The notes: generated from the letters alone by a model not told the origin. 64,000 nt of DNA from Phragmites australis (GCF_958298935.1 NC_084924.1:31035819-31099818); one strand, 5' to 3'; shown: positions 46,460 to 58,949, counted from the first letter of the stretch. Numbers and translations: made by a program.

Positions 46460-46974
46460 CATGATCCGCTAACCCACCCTTTTCGTTGCTTTCCTGAGCT
46501 CATGAATCACATTGCAAGAACTGTAGCGATATGATTATGAAACCGATTTGTAGTATTTTTAGCCTGTGTTAGCTAGCTGTCATCTTCTGCTAGATTGTTA
46601 TCTGTGGATGTCTCCCATGTAAACCAGAGTGGTACTGATGTAGAATTCCTGGCGATCTCCTCTTTGCTTGAACTGCTTCAGAATCGCCATTCTGTGGTAC
46701 AGGGAAATCTAATGGCGACTCATGAGATGTGAATGATGTAGCTTTCGTCTGCACAAGTTCTATAAGTTCACTACTGTAATTCTCAGCAGCTTGAGAATTA
46801 AGCATGGTGAAACGACAGAAACAATTCTTCTGAAATGCTAGTGAAGCTGCTATTTGCTACGCAAGATTAAAGAAGGCTTCTGTTTGAAGAAACAGTCAGG
46901 CCATTTTCTAGAGTAGAGATGAACTTGCCCTCAAAAAAGAAAAAAGAAAAATAAGAGTAGAGATGAACAGAATG
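46460..46974 (+). other. SINA 3' UTR and downstream spacer
   Basis: No second gene was seen. A 14 bp repeat GAGTAGAGATGAAC occurs at about 46912 and 46954, flanking an A-rich stretch just before the hAT-like element. Confidence 0.5.
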
Positions 46975-48115
46975 CTGAGCCGGGTTCAAAAAATCGACGG
47001 TAACCAAGTAAAAATCGCGATAACCGGCCATCTCGATCCGGCTCGGTTTCAGAAACCGAACGGTAACCGAATTTGATTTCAAAAAATTCAAAAAAAATAA
47101 AAAAAATCAAAAAAAAATCTTTAAAAAATTAGACACAATTCTAAGACCTATGAAAAAAAAAATTCAAAAATAATGTCGTTTGCATCATATTCTATAGGAG
47201 GAAGTTTGAAAAAATGAAAAAAAATTGAAGCGTGCGGCTCAGTTATTAACTCTTGTAAGGAAAAGTTTAACATACAAATACATATTTTTCTTGTGTAGAA
47301 CATATCTTAAGAGGATCTTTAAAATTGATTTCACTTTATTTAGAGTTTTATTAATTTTTCTATGATTTTTACAAAGTTCACAAGCATAAAGTGAATATGT
47401 TAAGAAACAACACCGTAATTAACTTTTTCATGTCTACTATTATTTTTCCTACGTAAATCATAGTATAAATAAACTAATAAAAGTGGTTTCACTAATTTTT
47501 GAGGTGTGATGCGTCAGTTATGAATTAATCTAGTCGCAACACATTTACATAATCCTGCATGTTACAATAACTAATTCATGAGTTCATGTATTTTTAAAAG
47601 ACATAGGATCATATAAGAAGACTAAGAAAATTAGTTTCATGATTTTTGGATTAGCAAAGAGTAAACTATGAATTTAACTTGGTTTAACAAATATATTTTC
47701 TCACAGAAAATTTTAAACTTTTTTATGAGTATAAATACTTTTATCATGTAACACATGTTACAAGTAAACCAACAAAATTTGTTTCACTTTATTTGAAGCT
47801 CAGATGAATTAGTTATTGATTTTATAAGATTGAGATAATTTTTAGATTTTTTTTGTTGAATTTCACTGGAAAATCGAGAAAACCGAGTGGTTACCGACAA
47901 TGCGAAAAATTCGAGAAAACCGTTCGATAAATCGTAAAAACCACTCGGTAACCGGTCCAATTCGACCGGTTACCGAGCAGCTAAAATCGCGATTTTTTTC
48001 CCAAATTTCAAATTTTCCTAAATGAATTTTGTCCGATTTTTTTAAAAAAATTTCGACGGGTTACCGCGGTAACCGCAATTTTTCGATTACCGTCGGAGCT
48101 CGGTAACTAAACTGT
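46975..48115. mobile_element. Non-autonomous hAT-like element
   Basis: The left end (GAGCCGGGTTCAAAAAATCG then ACGGTAACC) matches the outer end of the hAT element at 24645-24675. Both ends are dense in GGTTACCG / CGGTAACC motifs (46995-47075 and 47885-48110). About 800 bp of AT-rich, non-coding DNA lie between. The right terminus is shortened, and no 8 bp target duplication could be matched. Confidence 0.6.
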
Positions 48116-48589
48116 AGTTGGTAAGCTGAACCTTGTTGCTGAGTTTAAAAAAATATCTCAGACAGGCAGGCTGCGGAGTCCATGGTTTTGAAATCTGCAG
48201 CACGGGAGACCTGAACCGGGAGGAACAATAATTCAGTGCCTGCATTGTACGTTTTAAAAAAGCAGTACTGCTTGTACGCTCTAGGAGCAATAATTCAGTG
48301 CCTGGTCTGACTTCCGTTCGAACTCTTTATTCTCTCATCTCACGTACAATGCCTGGCCCAGCAAGGCAGCAACATGAGTTAAACACTTAGAATCCTTATA
48401 TCTCACGCTACAGATTTTGTTGGTGTTAACCGTTTGATGGTTATTTTTTGAGACCCAAAGCATATGTAATACAGAAGCATAATTCCACTTGCAAACGAAA
48501 TAAAAAAGGATACTGATTGATTTATCTATGCTGTCATAACAACTGGCCCACGATGATATAATGCACCTGTCAAAGCTAAAATTTCAATT

Positions 48590-50723
48590 TATTTGCAAAT
48601 AAAAGACAGTCGACACTCTTGGTTAGTGACAATATGATCATTCACCTGTAACTTAGTAATAAAATTCTTTCTGTTCTGGAACCTGGCCTACTGATGGAAA
48701 AAAGAAGTATTCGCGTCTTCATCCTTAAGGTAAAGAATCCAGGGGTGCAAACGAGCAATAGTTCGCTCAAGAGAGGCTAGACCCAGGCAAAGATGTTTCA
48801 GTTTCCTATGCAGACAATCTTCCTCAAGCAAAAGAAGACAAGAGTCCTCAGCAACCTCAAGGCGATGAATGATTTCCTTAGCCATAGAGAGCTGAACCTT
48901 AACATTACCAATTCTCTTTTGGCTCCAACTCTCCAGCATCTTGCTGAAGTGCCTCAACTTAATGAACATCTTTTCCACCGGGCAAACATCAGCAGCAGGA
49001 GCGTTCTGACAGCCCTGCACTACCTCCTCGAAGCCCTGAAATTTAGGCTAGAAACTTTCAAAGATAAAACAACATTTGCCATGAAAATTAACATTCAACT
49101 CGGAACCAATGGACAATGATCCGAGACTACCAACGCCGAGCTTTGCAGAATAGAATCCGAAAAATTCTCCTCCCAATCCACAGAGCAGAAAACCCGATCG
49201 AGCCTAACCAAAGTAGGAGAGACTCGTTCGTTCGACCAAGTATACTTGCGGCCCAGAAGAGGGATCTCCTTTATTTCTGTATCATCAATCAAACGATGAA
49301 ATTGATCCATCATGGCACGATTTAAATTCATATTGTTCTTGTCAGCCGCTTGATAGATAAGATTGAAGTCCCCGGCCACTAGTCAAGGCCCAGCACAAAG
49401 AGCACGAATGTCATGCAGTTATTGCAGAAAGACTAACTTTGCATCATCATCTTGGGGGCTATAGACCCCAGTGAACCACCAGTCGTGACCCTCATGTCTA
49501 GCACAGATAATAGATATAGAGAAGAAGTCAACTCGGGAATAGAGAACCTGATAATTGGCGCTCTTCCATGCAATCAAAATACCGCCCCTCGAACCATCCG
49601 CTGGCAGAGCTACAAACTGATCGAAATCGACAGAGAGCGTAGCAAGCAAAATACGATGAGACATCGAAGCAACCTTAGTCTCTTGAAGACAGACAACGTT
49701 AGCCTTGGAGGAGAGCACCACTTCACGAATAGAATCACGCCTATTGGCCATATTAAGGCCCCGAGCATTCCAAATCAAAATGATAGACATATTCATTGGG
49801 AACAAACCACAGACGACCAAAAATACAATTGACAAGTAGTTGTCCTAGATCAAAGACAATAGGTTATCTGCCGAACGAACCTGGTCATCCCCATCAGTTG
49901 TCCAGCCAAAGATGGCAGCTAAAGCAGAAAGGTGGGTAGCGGTAAATGGGCTTTGAAACAATTTGCAGTATGCATCTTGAGCTTGCTAATCGACATGCAC
50001 ATTGCTCAAAATTAAGCCAAGGCATTTCATCACTCTCTTTTGAGCATCAGAAATCACAAGCTCTGGAGAACATGGAGCCGCTCCCACCACCCGCATGCTG
50101 TGCCTCAAAACCGAGCCCAGTGGGATTCCCTTCTTCCTTCTCTTATGAAGAATAGTCTGCAGCAAGAGGGAGTCCAATGGCATGGAGATCTTGGAGATGA
50201 AAGAATGCGAGCCCAACTCGGTAGGAGTACTCGGCGAGGGTGAGGAAATGGTGGCTCCAAGGGAGACATGCGGAATAGCAAGGGGACCATGCCTTGAGTA
50301 AACCAACAAAGGCTTGGCACGGACCAAAGCAGCAACACCGCGAACGTCCGAAGAAACATGTGGCGCATGAGCGACAACACCAGAGTCAGGTGCGTCCGAA
50401 GCCACTAAGACATGATTTAGGATCTCAACGGATAGGCCATCCGCAGGTGGAACAGTGGATCGCCCAACACAACGAAGCCCAGCATCTCGGCCAAGCCCAT
50501 CAAAGTTAATGGAATCCGCTGCTGAGGGCCTAATAGAAACGAAACCAGAAGTCGCCGGCAAGAGGATAGGAGGGGTGACAAGATCATCCTAGGTCTCCAC
50601 ACGCAACAGAACATCCACCGTGGCTGAAGAGGACACAATCTCTAGGGTAGGCATGCCGATGGAACCATCATTAATGCGGGAATCATTTCCTAGACCTACC
50701 AGCGCCCCTTGGGCATTCCCCAT
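48590..50723 (-). pseudogene. L1-type LINE: ORF1 tail and ORF2 endonuclease; reverse transcriptase missing
   Basis: On the minus strand, 50561-49986 is a Ser/Pro-rich region, likely the ORF1 tail. The apurinic-type endonuclease of ORF2 follows at 49800-49095, with motifs IIWNARGLN, VCLQETK, GGILIAW, WWFTGVYSP, GDFNLI and VSDHCPL in the correct order. A TAG between 49419 and 49379 interrupts it. The linker before the RT (49020-48688, QKRIGNVKVQLSMAKEI to DEDANTSFFHQ) is in another frame. RT motifs are absent after about 48590, so the 3' half is lost. The upstream part of ORF1 lies beyond an LTR nest, at 56333-56990. Confidence 0.85.
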
Positions 50724-51870
50724 GAAAGTACAATGATGTAGCCTAGAGGAGATGAATAGGCATTTTTGAAAACTTCGTCCCCTTATTCAATAGTTGGTCT
50801 AAACTTGCAACAAAAATAAACTAATGGATTTTTCACAAGTGAAAAACCTAAATATGCTAGACTCAACAAGTGCACAATCACCCTAAATAAATATGAATAT
50901 TATAATCCTGTGGTGACAAAGATTATTCAATTCTAGCAAGATATGCAAGAAACTCTAATCGGAAGGCCGATCCTATTGATCGGATGTTTCGATTAAAGCC
51001 AATCGGATACTCTAATACTATTCATCAGATGTTCTGATACAATTCATCGAATGTTCTGATGCAAGTAAAAACAGCTGGATAGAATATCATGAATTTAACT
51101 CAATGTACATATATAAAAACATACAAGTAGGAATATCAAAGTAATATACAAGAGTAAAGAAATACGAAGACAAATGATTTGTTACTGAAGTTCGAATATC
51201 CACTGATATCTTATGTCTTCGTTGAGGAAGCTCGATCACACTTGAGTCAGATCTCTTTCGATCCTTTTTCTCACAAGGTTGCACAATGAAACTCCTCGTC
51301 TCTATTATGACAAACTCTTCCTCCACTTCGAAGATGGTGAGTTCCGCTACCACTTCTGGGCCTCCTCACAATCTTCACTTGAGGAGATCGCCAGCAATCC
51401 ACCACCAATCCGTCTAGGAGACGGTGGTCTCCAAGAGTAACAACTTTTCAAACTCACGCACGATCAACACCGAGTGCTCAAACACACGCAACTAATATGC
51501 CAACTGTGAGCTACCAAAGCACAACACCTCTCTCTACTCACTAAGTCACAAAGGCCTTGGATATCACAAAGTAATCCTAGAGAGAGAAAGGGAACACTTA
51601 AAAGTGGAACACCAAGTTTCAACACCTCTCAAGCCTTTACAAGCACTACAAAAATACCTTCAAACCCCTCCAAAGACTTGACCCCATACAAGGAGGCAAA
51701 GGGGTATAAATATCCCAACTCTAAAAACTAGTCATTGGATAGACTCTGCACTGATCGGAACTTTTGATCCCTAGATCGGAACATCCGATCCTTCGAATCC
51801 TAACAACCCGAGAACACCAAGTTCCTGAAAATCGAATGTTACGATGGATCGAAACATCCGATCAGCACAA
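50724..51870 (-). mobile_element. Copia (SIRE/Maximus-type) LTR remnant, minus orientation
   Basis: It starts TGAAAGTACAATGATGTAGC then CTAGAGGAGATGAATAGG, the reverse complement of the LTR 3' end at 54735-54771. The inner part (about 51180-51620) matches 53900-54330 in reverse (gene-like phrases such as AACACCAAGTTTCAACACC). Repeated GATCGGA / CATCCGAT phrases lie at about 50955-51060 and 51760-51870. The far end is not defined. Confidence 0.6.
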
Positions 51871-52060
51871 CTAACAGTCCTAAAGCTGGATAAATGGATC
51901 GTGCCTACTGGACTAGTCTGAGGCCTGCCTTAGGCACGACATGACCCAAAGTTAGCCGAACCAGGCCAACACAACACACGGTGGCATGCTGTGCCTAGGC
52001 CGAGGCCGCGACACACCGTGCTGGCCCAGCTGAGGTGGGCTGACACAGGAACAGCCTAGC
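51871..52060. other. GC-rich repeat fragment carrying the SIRE insertion site
   Basis: It is rich in GGCACGAC / GCCTAGGCCGAGGC phrases of a dispersed grass repeat. It ends in CTAGC (52056-52060), the left target duplication, and resumes at 54777. Confidence 0.45.
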
Positions 52061-54771
52061 TGAAAGTGCATCTAACCCTTAAGTGTGATTTTGGTAATTA
52101 ATGATAATACCTATGGACTAATAATATTATTAAGAATTGTTAGTAGGTTGTCCCATATATGATGCATGGAGAAGAGATATGCTTCAAGATGAATGAGCTC
52201 CAGGTGATGATCGGGTAAGTAGTGACAATACTTATAGACTAATATTATGTTAAGAATTATTATTAGGTTATTCCATAAGAGATGTATAAGAAATGAAGTA
52301 TGGATTCATTGAAGAATGACATGAGATCAAAATAAATGTATCGTTGTCATGGAGCTTTTAGTGATGCTCATGAGAAAAAGGAGAAGCTCATGAAGTTTGA
52401 TAATAAAAGTGAAGGCCAAATTGCTTGTGAGGATCGAGTAACTAACAGTATGAAATTGTCGATGAGATCAAAAGAAATGTATCGTTATCATGGAGCTCTT
52501 AGTGATGCTCATGAGAAAAAGGAGAAGCTCATGAAGTTTGACAATAAAAGTGAAGGCCAAATTGCTTGTGAGGATCGAGTAACTTAGGGTATGAAATTAT
52601 CGATTAGATTTTATAGACTAACCCATATGTTTTGTGCTTAAGAGTGAGTTGAGGTTATGTTCTATAAGAAGGCATGAGTTAAATTGAGATATTCATATGT
52701 CAAGTTAGAAGAGCAAGATCAAGACAAACTTAGTGGATAATTTACATGCTTGAATGCTTGCGGTTCGTGCCTTGGTGGTGAACAAAGTGAAGAGCGTGAA
52801 GATGCCGTATACAAAGTGGCTTTCTATGACAAGACGGTGAAGGGCAAGCAATACTCGGATGCGATGGACCCCCCAGTGGTGAAGGGAAAGCAAATGGCTT
52901 GGCGCTGAAGGACCAATGCGGTGGTGAAGGGTGAGTGAAGCCTTTGCGCTAACATATTGTGTGTTGTCATAGGAAGCTATGGGTGATTCACATAAATCAC
53001 ACGAAGATCAAGAAGGAAAGCGAGGATGAACATTGTCATCATGCTTAAGCGAAGAGTTGATGACAAGCCTTGAAGAGCTACAAGAAGCATCATGACTTAG
53101 ATGATGCGTTTCTAAAGTCTGATGGAAATGCTCAAGGCAAATGTATAACTAGAATAGGTTTTCTAGTTTTGTCTGTCTCAAGGAGTTTGGTGGGAGATCG
53201 AGTTATAGGTATGCCACACTATCAAGAGGGATTGTTAAAAGTATTGCTCGATTGTTGTGCCGAGTGCTCAAACCATGTGCTTAGTGCATGATGGGTTTAT
53301 GTTGAGAGTTCGCTTTAAGAAGTCTGGTGCCGAAAGTGTAGAAGTGTCCAAATTGGGTTTCGAAGTGTTTCTAGTTTAATTCAATGTGTATATCATTGAT
53401 TCAATAGGGATGTGTAGCCCTTTGAATAAACTTTCCGTAGAGTCCAAAATCGTCGAAATCGGACTTCAGGATCAAAAGTTATCGCCGTTTTTCAAAGAGT
53501 TAGTTGTGTTGAACTCGGAAGTTCCGGGTGAGATCCGGAAGTTCCGGGTAGCCGAAACCTCTGGATAAGCTCCAGACAAGGGTGCTTAGTTTGGGCTCTT
53601 TAGTTTTAACTGGAAGTTCCGGATTGATCCAAAACATTCGGATTCTGGTGTCCTACATCGGAACCTCCGGATGGAGTCCAGGTTGGGGTTCTCGGCTGTT
53701 GAGATTGTGCTAACCCAGAAGTTTCGGGTTAGGCCACAATTTCCTGTGACAGCTAGTTTCTGACCGATGGGATTCTTGGGATCCGGAAGTTCCGGATTAT
53801 GCAAAATCTACCTAACGGCTAGTTTTTGAGAGTGGCGTATAAATACCCCTTGTCCTCCTAGCGTGGAGGAGGTTACTTGGCTGGCTTTATGCTAGTGGTG
53901 TGAGGTATTTTGAACTTGGTGTTCTACCTTTAATTGCTCCATCTCCCTCTCTAACAAGATTTGGTGAGAATAAGCCTTGGTGGCTTAGTGAGTAGAGAGA
54001 GTTGTGAGAGGGTGCAATGCTTTGGTAGCCCATGAAGCATAGGTTGCGTGTGTTTGAGCACTTGGCGTTGATGGTGCACGAGTTCAGAAGTTTGTTACTC
54101 TTGGAGCTTGGAGCTCCTAGGCAGCTAGGCGTCGCCGATGAGCACCCAAGGTTGTGTGCCGTGGGAAGTTTGTGAATTCTTGAATTTCACCTTAGCAAGG
54201 GAAGAAATCAAGAGTGAAAGTCCAAGCTCAAGTCTGACTGAGCTTGGTGAGGAAAAGAGTTGAAAGAGACTCGGCTCAAGTGTGACCGAGACTCTCAATG
54301 GAGACGTAGGAATCTCAAATGGAGGTGTCCGAACTTCGGTAACAAATCAAGTGTCTTTGTGTCTCCTTTTCTTTTGTGCTTAATTGATATGTTTGTTTGT
54401 AATTCGTTCTATCTCCTTTTGTATATGTTGTATAGAATTGAATTGCATGCTTGTATCTATATTTATGATATCAATTCTTGAACCCTCTTGCATGTCTTTC
54501 TTAGAATTGTTATGCATGTCTATCATCATAGGATTTCCATCCATCACACCTTTTTTAGGGTGTTAGAACAATAGTTGAACCCAGCATGTTTAAGTACTGA
54601 GCTGAACCTGAAAGTTTCGGATTAAACCTGAAAGTTAATCTGCTGCAAAGCTCTGAACCCGGAAGTTCCGGATTAAACCCGAAAGCTCCAGATTCTGTAT
54701 AATCCACTACGAAGTTCTAATTTTGTAGGATCACCTATTCACCCTCTCTAGGCAACATCAGTGTCCTTTCA
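52061..54771 (+). mobile_element. Solo LTR, SIRE/Maximus-type Ty1/copia
   Basis: The 2711 bp segment starts TGAAAGTGCATCTAACCCTT and ends GGCAACATCAGTGTCCTTTCA, the characteristic ends of this grass copia group. It is flanked by exact CTAGC copies (52056-52060 and 54772-54776). Only one LTR and no internal domain are present. A 141 bp tandem duplication and CCGGAAGTTCCGG-type repeats (about 53515-53810 and 54605-54700) lie inside. Confidence 0.88.
52321..52602 (+). repeat. 141 bp tandem duplication inside the SIRE solo LTR
   Basis: Units start at 52321 and 52462 (ATGAGATCAAAA...) and differ at only a few positions. The period is 47 codons, so an open frame runs through both copies. No family similarity was seen. 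Confidence 0.9.
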
Positions 54772-54796
54772 CTAGCCCAGCATGCCAACGGCCCGA

Positions 54797-55880
54797 TGTA
54801 AGGATCGGTGACATTCTAAGAGGGGAGGGGTGACTTAGGATATCTAAAACTAATAGGTCCAAAAACTTCACAAGATAAACCCATATCAATTTCTATCTAA
54901 ATGTGATCTAAGTTTATTTAGCGTGTCTACTCTACCGTTCAAAAAAGTTTACAACCTATAGCTAATCCTAGCAAACAGCTCTAGGAAGGTAAACATGCAA
55001 AGGTAGATTGCAAGTATGTAAATACGGAAATGTAAATATGGTAGAGAGAGTAAACTCGGCACAAGAAATTTTTATCCCATGGTATCGATGGTATAAACGC
55101 TACCCCTAATCCACGTTGGAGTAGCTACCTAGGAATAACTCCCGGACGGTACCAGGTAAGGGCCCTTGAGCCACCAAGGTAAGGTCTCACCATAAGCCTC
55201 TTTTATGGTCAATTGCCATCGTTATCTACTTCAGAGCATGAGCCACCAAGGCAAGAGTCTCTGCGTCCCCGTATAAGCTTCTTGCTACCGCTCCACACCA
55301 AGTTGAAGGGTCAACAAGCATGAGCCACCAAGACTCATGGTGCTGGTAAGTCACCAAGACTCCAAGGTGTCATCGTACCACCTGGTACAATATAGGATCA
55401 CTCCTTGATCCTCTCTCTAGGTAGCAACATGCAGCAACAACTATCTTTAGATCTATTAGCACTAATCGCTCTCTAATCATGTACTTAATTGCCTTGGATG
55501 ATCACTTTAAGTACTTTAATGGCTTGAATGTCTTCTCAAGTGTCTATGAGCTTCCCTGAATTCTAGCACACTCAAATGGCCGAGTGGAGGGTATTTATAG
55601 CCTCAAACCCGCGCACTAGTCGTTGCTCCAACGGTCACAAAAGATTTGTGACACTGGATGATCTGACATTGACAATAGTATAAATATCGTACCATCTGGT
55701 ATGTACAACAGTAGAAAACTAGCCATTGGAACCCCACTCAAATTTATTATGAACACCAGATATTCCGACATTACGTTGAACTCTATCACCGGACTATCCA
55801 GTGTGTATACTTCAGCCGACCGAGCCACTTCTTCTACACCGTTCATTGTCCGACGTGTGATTAAGCATGTGTTTTCTACT
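54797..55880 (-). mobile_element. Second copia-like LTR remnant, minus orientation
   Basis: It begins TGTAAGGATCGGTGACATTC then TAAGAGGGGAGGGGTG, which reads in reverse like the CCCCTCTTAGAATG...CCTTACA end of a grass copia LTR. GAGCCACCAAG is repeated three times (about 55169, 55241, 55322). The other end was not identified. Confidence 0.45.
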
Positions 55881-56325
55881 CGAGCCAGCTATGCCTCAAG
55901 CATGTGTTTGAGCACTTTGCACTGATCGTGCATAAATTCGAGAGTTTGTTACTCTTGGAGACTACCATCTCCTAGATAGCTTGGTGATGAATTGTGGGCG
56001 ATGGATTGCCGACGATCTCCTCAAGTGAAGATTGTGAGGGAGCCCAGAAGTGGTTGCGGAACTCACTATCTCCAGAGTGGATGAAAAGTTCGACATAGTG
56101 GAGACGGGTAGTGTATGTGTGCAACCTCATGATGAAAAGGGTTGAAAGAGACCTAGCTTAAGTTTGATCGAGCCTTCTCAATAGAGACGTAGGATATCAG
56201 TGGATATCTGAACTTCGGTAATAAATTATTTGTCTATGTATTTTCTTACTCTTATGCATTACATTGATTTAATTGCTTACATGCGTTTTGAGTTAATTTC
56301 ATGAGATTCAATCTAGCTGGTTTTT
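55881..56325 (+). mobile_element. Copia LTR remnant, plus orientation
   Basis: Phrases GTTTGAGCACTTTG, GTTTGTTACTCTTGGAG and GAGACGTAGGATATC follow the order of the solo LTR at 54050-54320. No termini were found. Confidence 0.5.
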
Positions 56326-56332
56326 AAATATA

Positions 56333-56990
56333 TCACCACATGAAACGAAAGCAGCGGTGACCTTGCCGACACTGAGCAGCGCAATGGGTCATCAAGAAAC
56401 AATTGAAGAACTTCCCTATGAGATCAGCTGGAACGGAACCACGTGACTGACGAGAAGACCTAAGATGCCGTCTCTGGGCCCGCTGACCCTCCACCACTTG
56501 CCAGTTGTCTGCATTTGGACCAAGCCTCGACGAAGAAGGCTGGTGTAACTCAGAGCGCAGAGTAGGCCAGAGGGAAACAATGATGCTGGGCGGAGCCAAA
56601 GGAGGCAAAGCGACCGGAGAGGAAGGTGTCGCAGCCGATGAGGCGAAAGAGACGATGATGTCATGATAGAAAGGTGGGACAGAGGCATGCAGACGTGGGC
56701 TGCATGACCTGGGGGAAGATGGACTCGAGTCTTGCTAACGGAGGACCTTGGACCTGTCTGCCTGCCGGGAGAACAGGGCAAGCCAAGGGGACAACAGAGA
56801 CGAAGGAACCGGCACCGGCGAAGAGGAGAGGACTGGCTCCAGCGGGAGCATAGACCCGACAGTGGTCGCTGGGGCTGGAGCAACCACCGACAAGGAACTA
56901 CGAGCGGAAGCGGCACCGGAAGGGCAAGGAAGAGGAGGGGAAGCGGCAAGGGCAGCGGGTAGCAAGGGAGCGTGGAGGGAGCAGAATGGC
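56333..56990 (-). pseudogene. L1-type LINE ORF1, N-terminal part with zinc knuckle
   Basis: The minus-strand frame starts near 56988 (MSHSAPS). After a Pro/Ser/Leu-rich part it reads DNWQVVEGQRAQRRH, then VPADLIGKFFNCFLMTHCAAQCRQGHRCF. The last stretch is a CCHC-type zinc knuckle, as in plant L1 ORF1, and a second knuckle is cut off at 56333. The remaining L1 sequence is at 48590-50723 in the same orientation, so the copia LTR remnants were inserted here. GC-rich, broken by stops. Confidence 0.7.
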
Positions 56991-57090
56991 TCATCTCTAT
57001 CCGCGTGTGAACAATATCAATTTCATTATATTGAATTCCAAAAATTGGGAAACTTGTGCTCGGGCCCTTTACAAAGTAATGGTGTTGCAT

Positions 57091-58006
57091 CGGGGGCCCT
57101 ATATGTAGGTCGGTTTGGAATCTTTGACTTTCATGATGAAGTCGGTTTGGGCTCTTTGGTGTCGATTTGCTATTTCTGGTAGTTTGAGGGCCTTAAAACA
57201 AAAAGTAGCCCGAGGCTTCATCAAAATGACTTAATTTGGGATTTTTGAAAATATTTGGAATTGGATGCTGGGTTTCTCTGAAATGCCAGTGTCTACGATT
57301 TTGTGCCACGGTGATGGTTGGCACAGTTTCGCAGCAATAGGGAATTCAGGGAAATTTATGGAGTATTTGTCTGGCTTGTAATCTTGTGTTTTTTTGCCCT
57401 CCTACAACAAAATGCTTCTCGCTAGGAAAGCAGACATTTCCCAAAGCAATGCAATGCTCCTTTCTACTGATTTATGCAAAGATGGAATGCGTGTAAGTAT
57501 GCATGATATGGAAGGACATATATTATAATGCAAGTTCTAAAGGACTTTCTAGTCATGTATTGATGTATGTATGCAATCAATGTATAAGATGAGATGACGA
57601 CATGTAAAGACTTCCTTCTAAATGCAATGATATATGTTCTATCTTATGCATGGATGTAAAGGATGATATGAGAAATAGATGAGAGTCCATAATGGTTTGG
57701 TCTCAATCTAGAAAGCATCGCGAAAAACAGCTAAGGCTATTGCCGGCATCGCGACTAGTCCAACACGTTCGCAACGCCGTGTGAACTACCGGTCAGCGCA
57801 TAATAGAATTGGGTCTTTACACGTAGCAGTCATGATGGAGGAATACTCAGAAATTGTGTAAATTTCCTACAGGAACAGCTATCATTGTCTGAGATGTACC
57901 GGACTTAAAACAAATGGAAAAATCATAACCAAAAAAAAAAAAAAAAAGCAATGCCACGAAGCTAGCAACTAACACAGTGAACATTTTCTATTTAACTTGA
58001 AACTTC
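57091..58006. other. Intergenic, no gene recognised
   Basis: Moderately AT-rich. A GC-richer stretch at 57715-57840 with short inverted motifs resembles LTR-type sequence but has no termini. An A run lies at about 57931-57947. Confidence 0.4.
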
Positions 58007-58431
58007 TTCCACTGCCTACAAGGAACGGACTCAGGCAACTAAGTTCCTCAAGCTCTATCCAAATTTTGAGCTGGAAAGTCACCACAATTTATTACTGATT
58101 TCATATCATTGTAAAACAGAGATGAAGCATCATTTCCTGTCATTATATCAAGTGCATCCCTAAGTGATGACGACAAAAAGTAATTGGTTCATTCTATCAA
58201 TAGGTTTTAGTGGATGGCTTCGTCTATTGCAGAATTTCTGGTGGCACAAATTAGTAAACAGGGAACACACACGGTAACAATACCGATCTCCGGAATTTCA
58301 GTGGCACAAGTTATCTTGAATTCTGACTCGTCTATATGTATCTTTTTCTCAAGCTTGTCTGTGGAAAAAACAATTTTCACACTAAAGGACTGGCTCCGAA
58401 TAAACTGGTTTAGTTCCAAGCCACTACACAC
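58007..58431 (-). pseudogene. Unrecognised decayed gene fragment
   Basis: The minus-strand frame 58431-58207 is open (MCSGLELNQFIRSQSF ... ICATRNSAIDEAIH). The same frame, after two stops, is open again from about 58190 to 58060 (SLRDALDIMTGNDASSLFYN, then NCGDFPAQNLDRA). A CACTTAG acceptor-like site between them suggests two exons. I recognise no family. It could be a gene relic or chance. Confidence 0.3.
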
Positions 58432-58949
58432 GAGAAAAAAGATCTTAAGTTAGGAAGAACTGAACTGATATTGCTGAAGAAACAATGTTTTACAAACTAT
58501 ACATTGCAGCCTACTAAGCTCCATGGATAAGCTACTAAGGATAGTATTGCGACTTTGCAGATATGGATACTATTGCAGACTCTGCACATATGGATGAGCT
58601 ACTAAGCTCCATGGAAACAATGGTTCTCTAAGCTATTGAACGTCATGATCATAGTTCACTATTTCCTGTATAAAAAGACGTGTTATTACTAAGATAGGAA
58701 TGAGATAAGTGTAAAATTATATGCACGTCACATGTTTCAGAGCACAGAAAAATTCTTACCATCTAGTATTTACCCAGGAGTCAAGCAAGCATCTAAAAGA
58801 GAACAAAATATTGGGCGACAAGCAACAGATAACGATTAACATTTTAACACAAATCCTCCATTACTTACATTGATCCAACCAACTTTGGTTCTGAATGTTC
58901 AATAATCAATATACATTTCATACACTTGTTTAAAATATACATTTCACAC

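Noticed and set aside
57931..57947. A run as the tail of a SINE or processed retrocopy
   Set aside because: No target duplication, promoter boxes or coding source could be matched upstream.
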